A stretch of DNA of 64,000 bases, taken from contig NC_064615.1 in NCBI RefSeq assembly GCF_023898315.1, positions 4,908,501-4,972,500 on the forward strand. Direction: 5' to 3'. The first letter of the stretch is position 1. Every line of letters begins with the position of its first letter. The notes under the pieces were generated by a model. That model did not search any database. It was not told the DNA's origin and saw only the letters and a program-made list of their open reading frames with translations. Shown piece by piece: positions 11,042 through 21,716 of the stretch. The DNA is from Schistocerca nitens. Taxonomy: Eukaryota > Arthropoda > Insecta > Orthoptera > Acrididae. A program made the position numbers and the translations under genes.

Positions 11042-12476
11042 AAGTGGCAGGAATTAAGGAGATGGGCCCTGTATAAGTTGAAAGAAATAGACATTGTTGA
11101 CAGTTTCCGAGGGAGCATTAGGGAATGATGGACTAGAATGGGGGAAAGGAATACAGTAGAAGATGAGTGGGTAGCCTTGAGAGATGAAATAGTGAAGGCA
11201 GCAGAGGATCAAATAGGTAAAAAGACCAGGCCTAGTAGATGTCCTTGGATAACACAAGAGATATTGAATTTAATTGATGAAAGGGAGGAATATAAAAATG
11301 CAGCCAATGAAGCAGATGAAAGATAATACAAATGTCTAAAAAATGAGATTGACAGGAAAGTGCAAAATGGCTAACCAGGAATGGCTAAGAAGACAAACGA
11401 AAGGCTTTAGAAGTATTCAACACTAGGAGAAAGATAGATACTGAGTACAAGAAAATTAAAAAGGCCTTTGGAGAAAAGAGAAGCAGCTGAATGAATATCA
11501 AGAGCTCAGATGGGAAACCAATCTTAAGAAAAGAAGGAAAAGCTGAAATTGGAAGGAGTATATAGAGAATTTATACAAGGGAGATAACTTGAAGGCAGTA
11601 TCGTGGAAAGGGAAGAGGATGTTAATCAAGGTGACATGGGAGATATATTGTGAGAAGAATCTGACACAGCACTGAAAGACTTAAGTTGAAACAAGGCCTC
11701 AAGAGTAGGCAACATTCGATCAGAACTACTGATAGCCTTGATAAAGCCAGCCATGACAAAATATTCCACCTGGTGTGCAAGATGCACGAGACAAATACCC
11801 TCAGACTTCAAGGAGAATAAAATAATTCCAATTCCAAAAAAAGCAGATGCTGACAGGTGTGAACATACCAAACCATCAATTTAATAAAACTATCAATTTA
11901 ATAAGTCATGGATGCAAAATACTAACACAGATTCTTTACAGAAGAATGGAAAAATTGGTACAAGCCAACTTTGAGGAAGTTCAGTTCGGATTCCAGAAAA
12001 ATTTAGGAAAATACAAGGAAATACTGACCCTGCAGCTTATTTTAGAAGCTGGGTTAAGGAAAGACAAACTTACAACTGTGGCATTTATAGACTTTGAGAA
12101 AGCTTTTGACAATGTTGACCGGGATACACTCTTCGAAATTTTGAGGATAGCTGGGCTACAATACAGTGAGTGAAAGGCTATTTACAGCTTGTACAGAAGG
12201 CAGATAGCAATTATATGAGTTGAGGGGCATGAAAGGGAAGCAGTGGTTAAGAAGGAAGTGAGACAGGATTGTAGCCTATCCCCGATATTATTCAGTCTGT
12301 GCATTGAGCACACAGAACAGGAAATCGAAGAAAAATTTGGAGTAGGAATTAAATCTCATGGAGAAGAAATAAAAGCCTTGAGGTTTGCCAATGACACTGT
12401 ATTTCTGTTAGAGACTGCAAAGGAATTGGAAGAGTAGTTAAAAGGAATGGGCAGTGTCTTGAAAGGGGGATATAAG
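11042..12476 (+). pseudogene. RTE LINE fragment, 5' and 3' truncated, decayed
   Basis: Plus-strand remnant of the same RTE family as copy A. Recognisable blocks are MGERNTVEDEWVALRDEIVK (11138 on), KIDTEYKKIKKAFG-like sequence near 11440, KILTQILYRRMEKLVQANFE (about 11910), AFIDFEKAFDNVDRDTLFEI (about 12085), VRQDCSLSPILFSLCIEH (12255) and LRFANDTVFLLETAKELEE (12380). The catalytic FADD has become FAND. Many frameshifts and stops show it is old. It ends abruptly near 12476 where another repeat begins. Confidence 0.85.
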
Positions 12477-12530
12477 AAAAAGACAAAAGTGGAGAATCTG
12501 AGTCGTAGATAGGCACAACAGCCCATATTA
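12477..12530 (-). repeat. Fragment of a second PLE-like tail family
   Basis: Read on the minus strand, this contains GTTGTGCCTATCTACGACTC followed by AGATTCTCCACTT. It matches the block at 52888-52918, where the complete tail is better preserved. Confidence 0.45.
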
Positions 12531-12964
12531 CACCACAGAGGACGGGGTTGTCTATGTCCAAGGCGTACCAAAAGCACCATGGTAAACACCGCCTATTTAC
12601 ATACAAGATAATGGAAACAGACATTCCGAGCACTACTTCCTGAAGGGGGAAACTCGAGCCACGGCTTGCAGGAAGTATCACTACGCCAAAATCTGATTGG
12701 CTGGAGACGGCTATTTAGGGGCTAGAACCAGCCCCGAAGTTCAGTTCATTCTGGATGCCGACCTCGTGGACTTCAACCGCTGAAGATTATGTCTTTGTCT
12801 CTGAATTGTGTGGAAAATTAGAAGTGAACATTTGTTTGCATCAATTAGGAGACTTTTACTGGCAACACTGTTGTTACCTTTCTTTTGTTGTTCAGTCATC
12901 AACCTTGTACACTTACATAAATAAAGTTGAGTTTGTGAAAAATTGTGAATTGTCAGTCACGACA
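12531..12964. repeat. Unclassified segment, possible solo LTR
   Basis: GC-richer than its surroundings (12540-12780), with AATAAA at about 12919-12924 followed by a GT-rich stretch, as in an LTR with its poly(A) signal. It sits between two retroelement fragments. I cannot find terminal TG..CA ends or a target duplication, so the LTR reading is a guess. Confidence 0.2.
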
Positions 12965-14060
12965 CTATGGGTGATGGGCAACAGGCAGATTCCATTTTTG
13001 CGTATTTCCGAAAAGCGTTTGACACAGTGCCCCACGGCAGACTGTAATTGAAGGTACAAGCATATTGAAAAGGTTCCCAGATATGTGAGCGGCTAGTTGA
13101 CTTCTTAAGTATTAGAACCCAATATGTTGTCCTCGATGGCAGGTGTTTATCAGAGACAAGGGTATCATCAGGAGTGACTTACAGAAGTGTAATAGGACCG
13201 CTATAAGTTTCTCTACACATAAATGATCTGACACACAGAGTGGGCAGCATTCTTCGGGTATTCGCTGATGATGCTCTGGTGTATGGGAAGATGTCAAAGT
13301 TGAATGACCACAGCAGGGCACAAAATGACTTCAGACAAAATTCCTAGTTGGTGTGATGAATGGCAGCCAGCTCTAGATGTAGACAAATGTAAGTTAGTGT
13401 GGATGAGTGGCGAAACAAACTCATTATGTTTGGATATAGCATTAGTAGTGTCCAGCTTGATAGTCCCGTTGTTTAAATATCTGGGTGTAGCATTGTAAAG
13501 CAATATGAAATGGAATGTGCACGTGAGGATTGTGATAGGGAAAGCAAATGATTGATTTACTGGGAGCATTTTATGAAATTGTGGTTCATCTGCAACAGAG
13601 TCTGTACAAAGGATGCTAGTGTGAACTATTCTTAAGCACTACTGAAGTGTTTGGGGTCCACACTAGCTCATATTAAAGGAAGACACCAATGCAATTCAGA
13701 GACATGCTGCTAGATTTGTTACCGGTAGGCTCAACCAGCATGGGGATGTTTTGTGAAGTTGAATCGGAATCCCTCGAGGGAATATGACACTCTATTCACA
13801 AGGTACTACTGTGGAAATTTAGAGAACCAGCATGTGAGGCCAACTGCAGAATGATCGTATTGCTGCCAACATACATTATGCGTAAGGACCATAATGATAA
13901 AATACGAAAATTAGGGCTCATAATGAGGCATGTAGATAGTCGCTTTTCCCCTCGTTCTATTAGTGGGTGGAACACGAAAGTGGTACAGTGTACCCTCCAC
14001 CACGCACTATATGGTAGCTTGCAGAGTATGGATGTAGATGTAGATAATGGAAGATGGGTC
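12965..14060 (+). pseudogene. Jockey/CR1-type LINE RT fragment, decayed
   Basis: Starts at GNRQADSIFAYFRKAFDTVP (RT motif A) and continues with VVLDGRCLSETRVSSGVTYR (motif B, degenerate), INDLTHRVGSILRVFADDAL (motif C), then a long C-terminal region ending near SRFSPRSISGWN and TLHHALYGSLQSMDVDVD. The 3' end is GTAGATGTAGAT, a short repeat tail. Several frameshifts are present. It is 5' truncated and has lost its endonuclease. The clade assignment is by motif style only. Confidence 0.7.
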
Positions 14061-14507
14061 AATAATAGGACCCCCACTGCCTATCTTCACTTTTATAAAT
14101 CAATGTTATAACCATAGATTTCAGTCCTTCAGTAAATACATCTCTACTCGGTGAGTAGTTAGACAGGTAACTTCATTGGGGCACAATCATGCCAGCAAAA
14201 GAGATCAGTACTTTGGTTAAGTCCTATGGCTTACTGATTTTTGTGAATTCTCTTATGGCTGATTCAGGAAAATGTTGGTGGTGACTGCAATGACTTTCAA
14301 AGTAAACCTAATACATCTCTTTCTACAGAGTCAAGCTTTTTCACATTTTTAGCATTCCATGTAACCATGGCTTCACAAATCTTTTCAATACATGTCATGA
14401 CATCATCCCATACAGCAATTATATCATTTTTACTTGTTTGGACCCAGCCAAACTGTGTGTTTCACACCGTATGCAACAAAAACTTCTTAGCAGATTAGAA
14501 TTGAATG
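14061..14507. other. tRNase Z intron, no other feature
   Basis: No recognisable gene or repeat between the LINE fragment and the tRNA-like element. Confidence 0.45.
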
Positions 14508-14716
14508 CCAGACATGGGTTCGAATTCAGAAACTTGCCTTCTGCAGGCAATGCTCTTACTGACTGAGCTGCCTAGCCACAAATCCAGATCTATCCTCATA
14601 GTTTCACTTCTGCCAGTACATCTCTCCTACCTTCTGGTAAGAGCACTGCCTGTGCAAGGCAATGTTCCTAGCTTTGTCTGGCACACTGTTTTAGTCTGCC
14701 AGGAAATTTTGAAACA
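14508..14716. mobile_element. tRNA-like foldback retroposon, old copy
   Basis: Two tRNA-like halves face each other. The left half (minus sense) has the B-box complement GGGTTCGAATTC and the A-box complement CTGACTGAGCTGCC. The right half carries GGTAAGAGCACTGCC and ends CTGGCACAC then TTTTAGTCTGCCAGGAA. It is the same family as 48005-48300, 50086-50491 and 58627-59035, with about a quarter of positions changed. Confidence 0.6.
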
Positions 14717-15148
14717 GCATAAACTTCACTCATGAGTGAAAGATTTATTCTGAAAAGTACGCTACAAGCATAGCACAAAAACCAATTTTTTATTTATCGA
14801 AAAGTCCCCAAGATGGTCTCTGAGCACTTATGTAACAGCTGCTGAAACACGGGCAATGGCAGCATTGTTGCCATTTACAAACAGTGCGAGACACTGAACC
14901 TCAATCATTTAGACCTTGCGGTCTGTTCACCATCAGGAAGAAAGAAAAACACATGAAACAGTGAATGTTCATGTATGAAATGAGAAGTAACACACAATAA
15001 TATATTGAAACGAAGAGAAAAAAATTAACACTTATTTTTCCATGGTTCACAGCATTCTACTCATTGCTATTACCCTCAAAATATACATACTTAAGAATAA
15101 ATAAACAAAATATTAGCTTTACTTTAACATTCTGTAAATTAACAGTAC
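14717..15148. other. tRNase Z intron, no other feature
   Basis: AT-rich, no recognisable feature. Confidence 0.5.
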
Positions 15149-15464
15149 CAGAGCAGAGTTTGGCACAAGTTGTATTTCATGCAACAGAGGCTGAAATCTC
15201 CTGTGGTAGAAGCTGAGCCAGGCCATTATTTGTTTAGGAGCGAGAACTATCAGAGGTGGAAAAGATCTGGTGCCTGCAGCCCAGTATGCCCTTCGTCGAG
15301 CATGAATGAGGCCCACCAAACCTAAATGGTGGTCTGCATGTAGGTGCGATACATATACACACTGAAGTTTCCGCAGTATTTCTTCAGCACCGCCCACACC
15401 ATAAAATCGCCACAGCTGACCGAGGGTGCCTTCACCACAATCAAGCATCAGTACTTTGGAGTCA
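15149..15464 (-). CDS. ELAC2: tRNase Z, catalytic exon with HxHxDH
   Basis: Encodes SDSKVLMLDCGEGTLGQL, ending helix residues GGAEEILRKLQ, then VYVSHLHADHHLGLVGLI, a stretch of about 45 residues, and LHEIQLVPNSAL. HLHADH is the metallo-beta-lactamase motif II that binds the two catalytic zinc ions. The acceptor is ATTCTAG and the first base completes an AGT codon begun in the exon at 20719; the donor GTACTG follows CTG in phase 0. The length is 316 nt. The donor is weaker than the others but the phase fits the next exon exactly. Confidence 0.92.
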
Positions 15465-16024
15465 CTAGAATGTAAAAGAGACAAAGTAAATATTATACTA
15501 ATCAATGTTAAGCACTTCAGAAAAGTAATTTTACTTCAACCAAATACATTAATAATGTACACATATTTACATGCATACCCCATAAAGCCACGATGAGTAA
15601 ATGGTAAAAAAATATCCTGTACCGGTACCGTTGTTAATCACATTCCTGCGTCATCAACAAATTTTACAAAGAAACCCTGCCATACATATGTCTCCAACTT
15701 TTTGCCCTTTTGACCGTTTAACCCTCCCGTTACCAAGCCTTTTCACACCTCTATTTTACCAAGCGGGTTATTTGGACTACCCCAAAAGAGTTTTGGGTTT
15801 ATTGTAATATTTGTTCTTAGATTTTGTTATTTCCATTGAATGGGTTTATTTAGTATTGAAAACCAGCTTTTCAGGTTATTAGAAGTATTTAATCAATCAC
15901 ATATACAAAGTACAAAAAAAAATTTATATCTTTCACTAAATTCAGTACTCAATGAACAGAAAATTAATAATTATGTACCTCAACAGTCACTGCAGTAAAA
16001 TAACACAAGACTTTTTTCAACTTT
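15465..16024. other. tRNase Z intron with possible piggyBac terminus
   Basis: At 15718 the sequence is TTAA followed by CCCTCCCGTTACC. TTAA is the piggyBac target and CCCT is a common start of its inverted ends. I could not find the matching inverted end right of 20009, so this is only a candidate left boundary of the transposon whose gene starts at 16025. Confidence 0.3.
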
Positions 16025-17005
16025 TCAGTCAAGTACATTTTTGCACTGCATGCACTTCACAGTAACAGTTTCTTCTCTGTGTATATTACAAACAGGTTTC
16101 TTGCATGTTACACAACAGAATCTTGTTTTCCGATCTTCGCTTCTCTTGCAATCTTGACATCGTTGTGGCGTTGGTAACTTGGAACACTGGGTCTGGATCA
16201 CTGCTGTAAGAATTGCAATACCACCAGCTTTCAGTGCATCTTGTGCATCTTTATGAAGACCATTGATATTTTTGGCTCTCTCTTCCATATTGCCTTTGCT
16301 GAGTCCAAATGCCAGTTAAGTCGTGAAGAGTTTACGTCGGTTTCGGTTATTCTTCTGCCATTCAGGAAATCTTTGAGTGTACAGAATACATGCATTCAGT
16401 GCTGCAATATCTATCATTTCCATGAAGATTCTTAGTGACCACCGCCTCATTCCTCTAACACAACTGTATTCTCTTGTCATTTTGTCCCCATTATCTATAG
16501 CATCTTCGGTTTTGTTGAAGTGCAGTATGATTTCGGGTTTGTGTTCACTTTCTTCACCACTCACTTATTCTCATTATGCTGAGTAGAGAGTAGTATTACT
16601 GCCTTTCCCTTCTTTGGAACATAGGAAACTAGCGTCAAGTCATTTGTGAAACCAAACATTGAAGAGCGAACTTCTCTCTTTCTGTTTGGCAAGAATTCCT
16701 TCGGAATCTCTTTCTTATTGGAACACAAGGTACCAAACAATGTCGTGTTTCGTTTTAGTAGTTCAACAGACAGTGGAAAATTGGTGAAAAAATTATCAGT
16801 TGTTACACCATGACCGTTATTCAGAAATGGTTCCATCAGATCCAAAACAACTCTCTGCCCTTGATTCACTTCCCGAGTATTGTCCACCATCCCCGTGTAA
16901 ATTTGGATCCATAATAAGTAAGATTTTATTTACTCGTTCGGCATCACAGAGGCATAATTTACAATATTCTTATCACTATATACTAAAAAAGAAAACAATA
17001 TAATT

Positions 17006-18604
17006 CTACACTATATTAGATATGTTTTTGAGCCACTCTATGGCTGAGTCACTGAGTCTATGTATGTCCATGAGTTCACCACCATAGCCATGCACTTTGC
17101 ACACGAGTAGATGGTCCATTGTCTGTATTTCTCCGCACTCACATACAGCGCTGTCTGCCAGGCCCCACTTGTTCATCAGGTGTTTACATCTCCCAACACT
17201 CGTTCTGACCCGGTTTAGAGCTGTCCACACTCTTCTTGGTAGGTTGAAGCCATCAATCTTCTTGTTCGGATCGTGTACTAAATTTTTGTTCTTAAATTCA
17301 CTTGCCGACTATACTTCGTTCCAGGCCGTTCTCGGCTCAAAGGCTTGTAGTTCTTCACCGATTTTCCAAAAGGGTGATCTGGATTTAAGCCTGTTTGTCG
17401 GTGTCAGATCTTGGTGGATAGGGAGGTCCGGGTTGTCTATAATTTTCCTGTAGGTTTTTAGGGCTAGCTGTGATCGCCTGATTTCTGGAGGCTCTATGTT
17501 CGCTAGTACAGGAAGCCATGCACAGGGGGTGGCCCTGAGTGTTCCCGAGATTATTCGCATTGTCTCCCTCAGCTGGACATCCACTTTAGATACGTGTGCA
17601 CTTCTCCTCCAGACTGGTGAACAGTATTCAGCTACACTGTAGACAAGGGCTAGTGCTGAAGTTCTCAAAGTGCTCGCTCCACATCCCCATGTTGTTCCAG
17701 CCAGTTTTGAAAGGATAGCATTGCGGGATTTTAGTTTTTGCTTTGTGTCTTCGAGGTGTGAGCTGTACGTTAGGGTCCGGTCTAGTTTCACTCCCAAATA
17801 TTTAGGCTTATTCTCATGTCTTATGCTTTGGCCATTCGAAAAGATCTGTAATTTTCTGTGTGTCTCTCTGTTGTTGAGGTGCATTATAGTGCTGGTTGTT
17901 TTGTTGGGGTTGGGAAGTAGGTGCCACTTGGAGTAATAGGTGTTCAGGACTTCAAGGTCTGCATTCAGTGTTTCGTCGAGATCGTTGTAGTTTTTACTCT
18001 GATATGCGATGGCCAGGTCATCTGCATATGCAAATTTGCGTGATTTAGTTTCTGGCAAGTCAGCTATGTATAGATTGAAGAGAGCGGGTGCTAGTGCTGA
18101 ACCCTGTGGCAGACCATTATTCAGAACCATGCTCTTACTGTTCGTGCCATGGAGTGAGACCTTGATTTTCCTGTTCGTTAGTATGTTCTTGAGTAGTTTG
18201 TAAGTCTGCTTGCAATTTATGATTCTAGTTAGCTTAAGCAGTAACCCTTCAATCCATACTGTGTCGTAAGCTGATGTGAGGTCTATGAGGACCAGGCCAG
18301 TTTTCATCTTGTTCTGGAAGCCTTTCTCAATATAGGTTGTGAGGGACAGCACTTGATCGCAGCAGTTTCTACCTGCTCGGAAACCCGCTTGGTATGTTGG
18401 GAGGTTGGCTTCGATGTATGGAGTTAATCTAGTCAGCAATATTCTCTCGAATAATTTATAGGAGGTACATAGCAGGGATATTGGTCTGTAATTCCTAGGA
18501 TTATCTCCAGTCTTTCCGGGTTTCAGCACTGCGATGACTTTTGCTTCTTTCCATTCCTTCGGCACAACCCCCGTGCTTATGCATTCCGTACAACGCTGTA
18601 ACAT
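17006..18604 (-). pseudogene. LINE reverse transcriptase with one nonsense codon
   Basis: RT motifs in order: KVIAVLKPGKTGDNPRNYRP, TYQAGFRAGRNCCDQ, GLVLIDLTSAYDTVW, LPQGSALAPALFNLYIADLP, FAYADDLAIAY (catalytic YADD) and PKYLGVKLDRTLTYSSHLED. The thumb and C-terminal part continue to AWNEV, where TAG at 17309-17311 interrupts the frame. Reading through, the same frame continues SASEFKNKN.. to a terminal zinc-finger-like CECGEIQTMDHLLVC and a stop at 17006. A single change, probably TGG to TAG, separates this from an open RT of about 530 codons. The RT N-terminus and the end of the endonuclease are missing at the inversion junction. Confidence 0.88.
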
Positions 18605-19122
18605 GGCACAGCGGCGAAAAGTCTACACATCCACGGCAGCCGGACGCGACAATGCCTCCCGGCCCACACAGAGGCAAATAGAGCAGAGTCTTAGCATGAA
18701 GAAGCTGAACGTATGCCAGTTCAACATAGAAGGCTACACGAGGACCAAGGGAGAAATCCTCGAAAAGATCTTAACGAGAGAACGAGTAAGTGTCGTACTC
18801 CTACAAGAGACCCACCTCACAGATGAAACCATCAATCGACTCAAAATACCAGGATTTACAGCTGTGAGCTACACTGGACACGACAAACATGGCATAGCCA
18901 CCCTAGTGAAGAACGAACTCCTAATGAATTTGGACACCAAAGTGGTACCAGCAGAGCACGCGATAGGCATAAAACTGGGAGAGATGACACTGTATGACGT
19001 CTACAAACCTCCATCACAGAAATGGCCCACAGGTATCCTACCCGAGGCTAACCACCCAGCAGTTTACGCTGGCGATTTTAACTCTCAGCACACCAGATGG
19101 GGATACCCGAGATCCACAGCTG
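18603..19122 (+). pseudogene. LINE endonuclease domain, inverted fragment
   Basis: Open frame with MKKLNVCQFNIEGYTRTKGE (start of an AP-type endonuclease: N in QFNIEG), VVLLQETHLT (catalytic Glu), GIATLVKN and VYAGDFNSQHTRWG (catalytic GDFN). It stops at the target duplication, so the terminal STAE is partly target sequence. The start ATG for this ORF may be at 18697 (MKKLN). The C-terminal SDH motif is absent because the copy ends here. Confidence 0.85.
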
Positions 19123-20009
19123 AATAAGTAAGATGTCTTCACATCAGCACAAACCCAAATTTTAATGCCATACTTTCAAGGCTTGCTCTTCATATAAACC
19201 CTAAAAGGGCAGTTTCCTCAGTACGTTGCTAATCATTCATCAATAGTCACGTATTTATAAGGATAGAAGTTCTTGCACAAGTTAGACTGAAATTTGTCGA
19301 ACACTACCCTGATGGCTTGTAGCTTGTCCTTGATTTCTTCAATTCTCTGTGCTCTTGTGTCTCTGTTGTCAAATCGCAAGAATTTCAGTACAGACAAAAA
19401 TCGGTTCCTTGACAGGGCAGCAGAAAAGAATGGTTGCCGAAAGGCAACATTACCTCCCCACAGATCGGAAGCACTTGTGCAATGTCCACGAGTTTGACCA
19501 GCTCCTATTAGAATTGCTAATATAGCGTACACTTCAGTTGCATTTATATCTCTCCAGGTCGTTTTGTTCGAGGAATGAGCTGCATTCCACAAAGAAATTA
19601 CTCGTTTGGCTTCCCTGTTCGTTTCTTCTACAATGATGCTCACAATTTCCGGTGAGATAAATAATAGAAATGACTCCGTTATTGTTTTGATTGTTTTTCC
19701 ATCATTCACTAGGCCAGGTGTTACGTTCAAAATGTTGTGACATTGACACCACCCACCTTTTGGTGGTTCACTAGAAAATTGTAGTCCACTTCTAGAAACA
19801 AACAAATCTCCTGAGTCGTCTTCTTCTTCTTCTTCATCCTCCTCTTCTTCTACTTGTTCATGTGAATGTGTAGTGTCTTCTGATATTTCATCATCAGCTT
19901 CATCTGATGCTATGATATGGTCTTTCTCAAGAGGTTCCATATATTCATTCAGTTCATTATCAATGTCCCATTCATTTTCATGGAGATTAAGACTTTCAAA
20001 TGTCTTACA

Positions 20010-20718
20010 AAACTAAGTAGGCAAAATCTATTTGTCCTGTTGTACATCGATCTACACAAAATCAATGTGAAGTGCATCTGTTGCCTTTAACTTAAGTTCA
20101 TTATCACTATTCTTGCTGCAGTGATTACAGAACTATCCAATGCCACTAATTTGTGTTCATAGCTGTGGGTGTCAATTTGCTTTACTCACCATTGCTTTGA
20201 CGGGATGGCAGGACTACTTTCATAATGCCCTATATGATATTACACAGAATCAACAATATAGCAGGGCACTATAAAAGTGTACTAGACTTTTACATTCTAC
20301 ATTAAAGGCATTTGGATACCTAAAAACTTATAATTTGTATCTTCTTAACCTAACAGTTAAAATTGAAAACAAAAATATATTAACAGAAGTGTCAATCACA
20401 GCAACCTGTGTTCTTCCTGCCATACTTCAAACTTACGAAAATAAACAGTTTGATAATAAGCGGATGAGACCTTGAAAAATTCAACACACAAGCTACATGA
20501 GGAAACACTAATAGATACTTTTCTTTGAACAGAACTTCCTTATACTTCCTCAACAAAACTTTGCAACATTAAAAAGGTCATTGACGACATGACAAATAGC
20601 AAAGAGAAGTAAATGATAAATGGGAATAATTAGAATTTTTGTGAAGTTGTGACATTTTTGAGCTAAATAAATTAAATTAATTCCTGTGTCATGATTTCAG
20701 TGCCTTAAATCCACTCAC
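20010..20718. other. tRNase Z intron, no other feature
   Basis: AT-rich. I looked here for the right inverted end of the piggyBac and saw none. The sequence next to 20010 (CCTACTTAG on the minus strand) resembles a splice acceptor for the transposase, but this is weak. Confidence 0.4.
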
Positions 20719-20925
20719 CTCACTTCCAAGACAATTCCACTTGTGTTTCTAGTTTTGTTTGGAATGCAAGAACCTGTTCCAAGAAAGACAATCTTAGGAT
20801 ATGGTGCAACGTCTTTGTCATATGATTTTAACTGATCTTGCAATTCAGCTAGTGCTTCTGAGAAACCTTCAATACTATTTATCTCTTCAATAAAAGATTT
20901 AACATTTATCTTCACGGTAGATTCA
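20719..20925 (-). CDS. ELAC2: tRNase Z, exon with GTGSxIP motif
   Basis: Encodes ESTVKINVKSFIEEI, ELQDQLKSYDKDV, then PKIVFLGTGSCIPNKTRNTS and GIVLEV. FLGTGSxxPxKxRN is the motif I loop that opens the C-terminal catalytic lactamase fold of long tRNase Z. The acceptor is CCTCTAG; the first base T completes an AGT codon begun in the exon at 26199. The donor GAG|GTGAGT leaves two bases, joined by the T that starts the next exon. The length is 207 nt. Confidence 0.93.
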
Positions 20926-21113
20926 CTAGAGGAAAAAAATCAAATTAGCCTTTCATAATTTAATATTTATAGTAATTATTGTTATGGCTGATTGTTATCA
21001 GTGTATCTAATCATTACACAAATACATTTTTAAATTTTTTGTAAAAATTATGTAACATAAAGAACGAAGATCAAGGTGAGAATGGGAACAAGGCTATCAT
21101 ATTAAATGCAGAT

Positions 21114-21287
21114 GTGCGTCCCCCCAGTAGCTGAGTGGTCAGCGTGACAGAATGTCAATCCTAAGGGCCCGGGTTCGATTCCTGGCTGGGTCGGAGATTT
21201 TCTCCACTCAGGTGTCACATCGAAAGACTTGCACCCAGCAAACGGTCTACCCAACGGGAGGCCCTAGTCACATGACATTTAAATTTT
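21114..21287 (+). mobile_element. tRNA-derived SINE (second family) with 9-bp TSD
   Basis: The head reads CCAGTAGCTGAGTGGTCAGC (A box) and, about 35 bases on, GGGTTCGATTCCTGG (B box). It continues with GGTCGGAGATTTTCTCC and ends near CACATGACATTTAAATTTT. AATGCAGAT is repeated at 21105-21113 and 21288-21296. The body appears shortened internally. It sits in the tRNase Z intron, antisense to the gene. Confidence 0.8.
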
Positions 21288-21594
21288 AATGCAGATTAGT
21301 AAAACTCAGGCACATTGCTGTGCATTGTAAGTGGGCGAGAACATAGTTACAGAATGGCTCAGAAGTCCAGCATTCATAGTAACTGGGTACAAAGCATTTG
21401 TAGTTTGGCAGGCAACAAGTAAACACAGGAACATGGAGAAAGAAAAGAACAGACACCGAACAAAGTAATGCAATGAAGAACAGTAACAAAGGGATGAAGC
21501 ACTGGGCTGTAGAACAGAACAGAAGCAACTAGGGAAAATGAAATAATGGAAAATTCCGCTAAGTGCTCTATACAACAGATTAGTTTACGTTTAA

Positions 21595-21596
<2 letters not shown>

Positions 21597-21639
<43 letters not shown>

Positions 21640-21716
21640 GCAGTGGCTCCAACAAGTGGTGCATAGCAACCTAGCCTATTTCATATTGTTATTCCATCCT
21701 GGGTCTTCCATTGTTT
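21597..21716 (+). repeat. (GT)n plus remnant of second PLE-like tail
   Basis: Nineteen GT units (21597-21634), then a segment whose end CATATTGTTATTCCATCCTG and CTTCCATTGTTT aligns with the end of the tail at 52842-52982. Internal text GGTGCATAGCAACC matches GGTGAGTAGCAACC there. Confidence 0.5.

Larger units (their letters stand above)
16925..19122 (-). mobile_element. Jockey-type LINE with inverted 5' segment and 12-bp TSD
   Basis: Inserted in the piggyBac gene. AATAAGTAAGAT occurs at 16913-16924 and 19123-19134, giving exact borders. The part left of about 18602 encodes RT on the minus strand. The part from about 18603 to 19122 encodes the endonuclease on the plus strand, so the 5' piece is inverted relative to the 3' piece and a middle portion is missing. 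This is the layout expected from twin priming, known for mammalian L1. The 3' end is at the left border and ends GTAAATAAA on the minus strand. Confidence 0.88.
16025..20009 (-). pseudogene. piggyBac-family transposase, interrupted by a LINE
   Basis: Reads right to left. The acidic N-terminus (MEPLEKDH at 19940, EEEEDEEEEEDDSGD) may extend upstream to about 20009. Then comes GGWCQCHN and the DDE core start YKYVTIDE, the first catalytic Asp. Three in-frame TGA codons follow (19233, 19218, 19176), then a break at 19135 where a LINE is inserted. The gene resumes at 16912 with IQIYTGMVDNTREVNQGQR, VTTDNFFTNFP (second Asp) and AIDNGDKM (third Asp) after a frameshift near 16563. A TAA at 16316 precedes the Cys-rich C-terminal zinc-binding domain (CQDCKRSEDR, FCCVTCKKPVCNIH, VKCMQC). 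All three catalytic Asp codons survive, but the gene is clearly dead. Confidence 0.9.

Noticed and set aside
15718..15734. Confirmed piggyBac terminal repeat
   Set aside because: TTAA plus CCCT is suggestive but no matching inverted end was found near 20 kb, so it is kept only as a candidate.
19176..19235. Stop-codon recoding (selenocysteine or readthrough) in piggyBac
   Set aside because: The gene also has a frameshift, a TAA and a LINE insertion, so decay is the simpler explanation.
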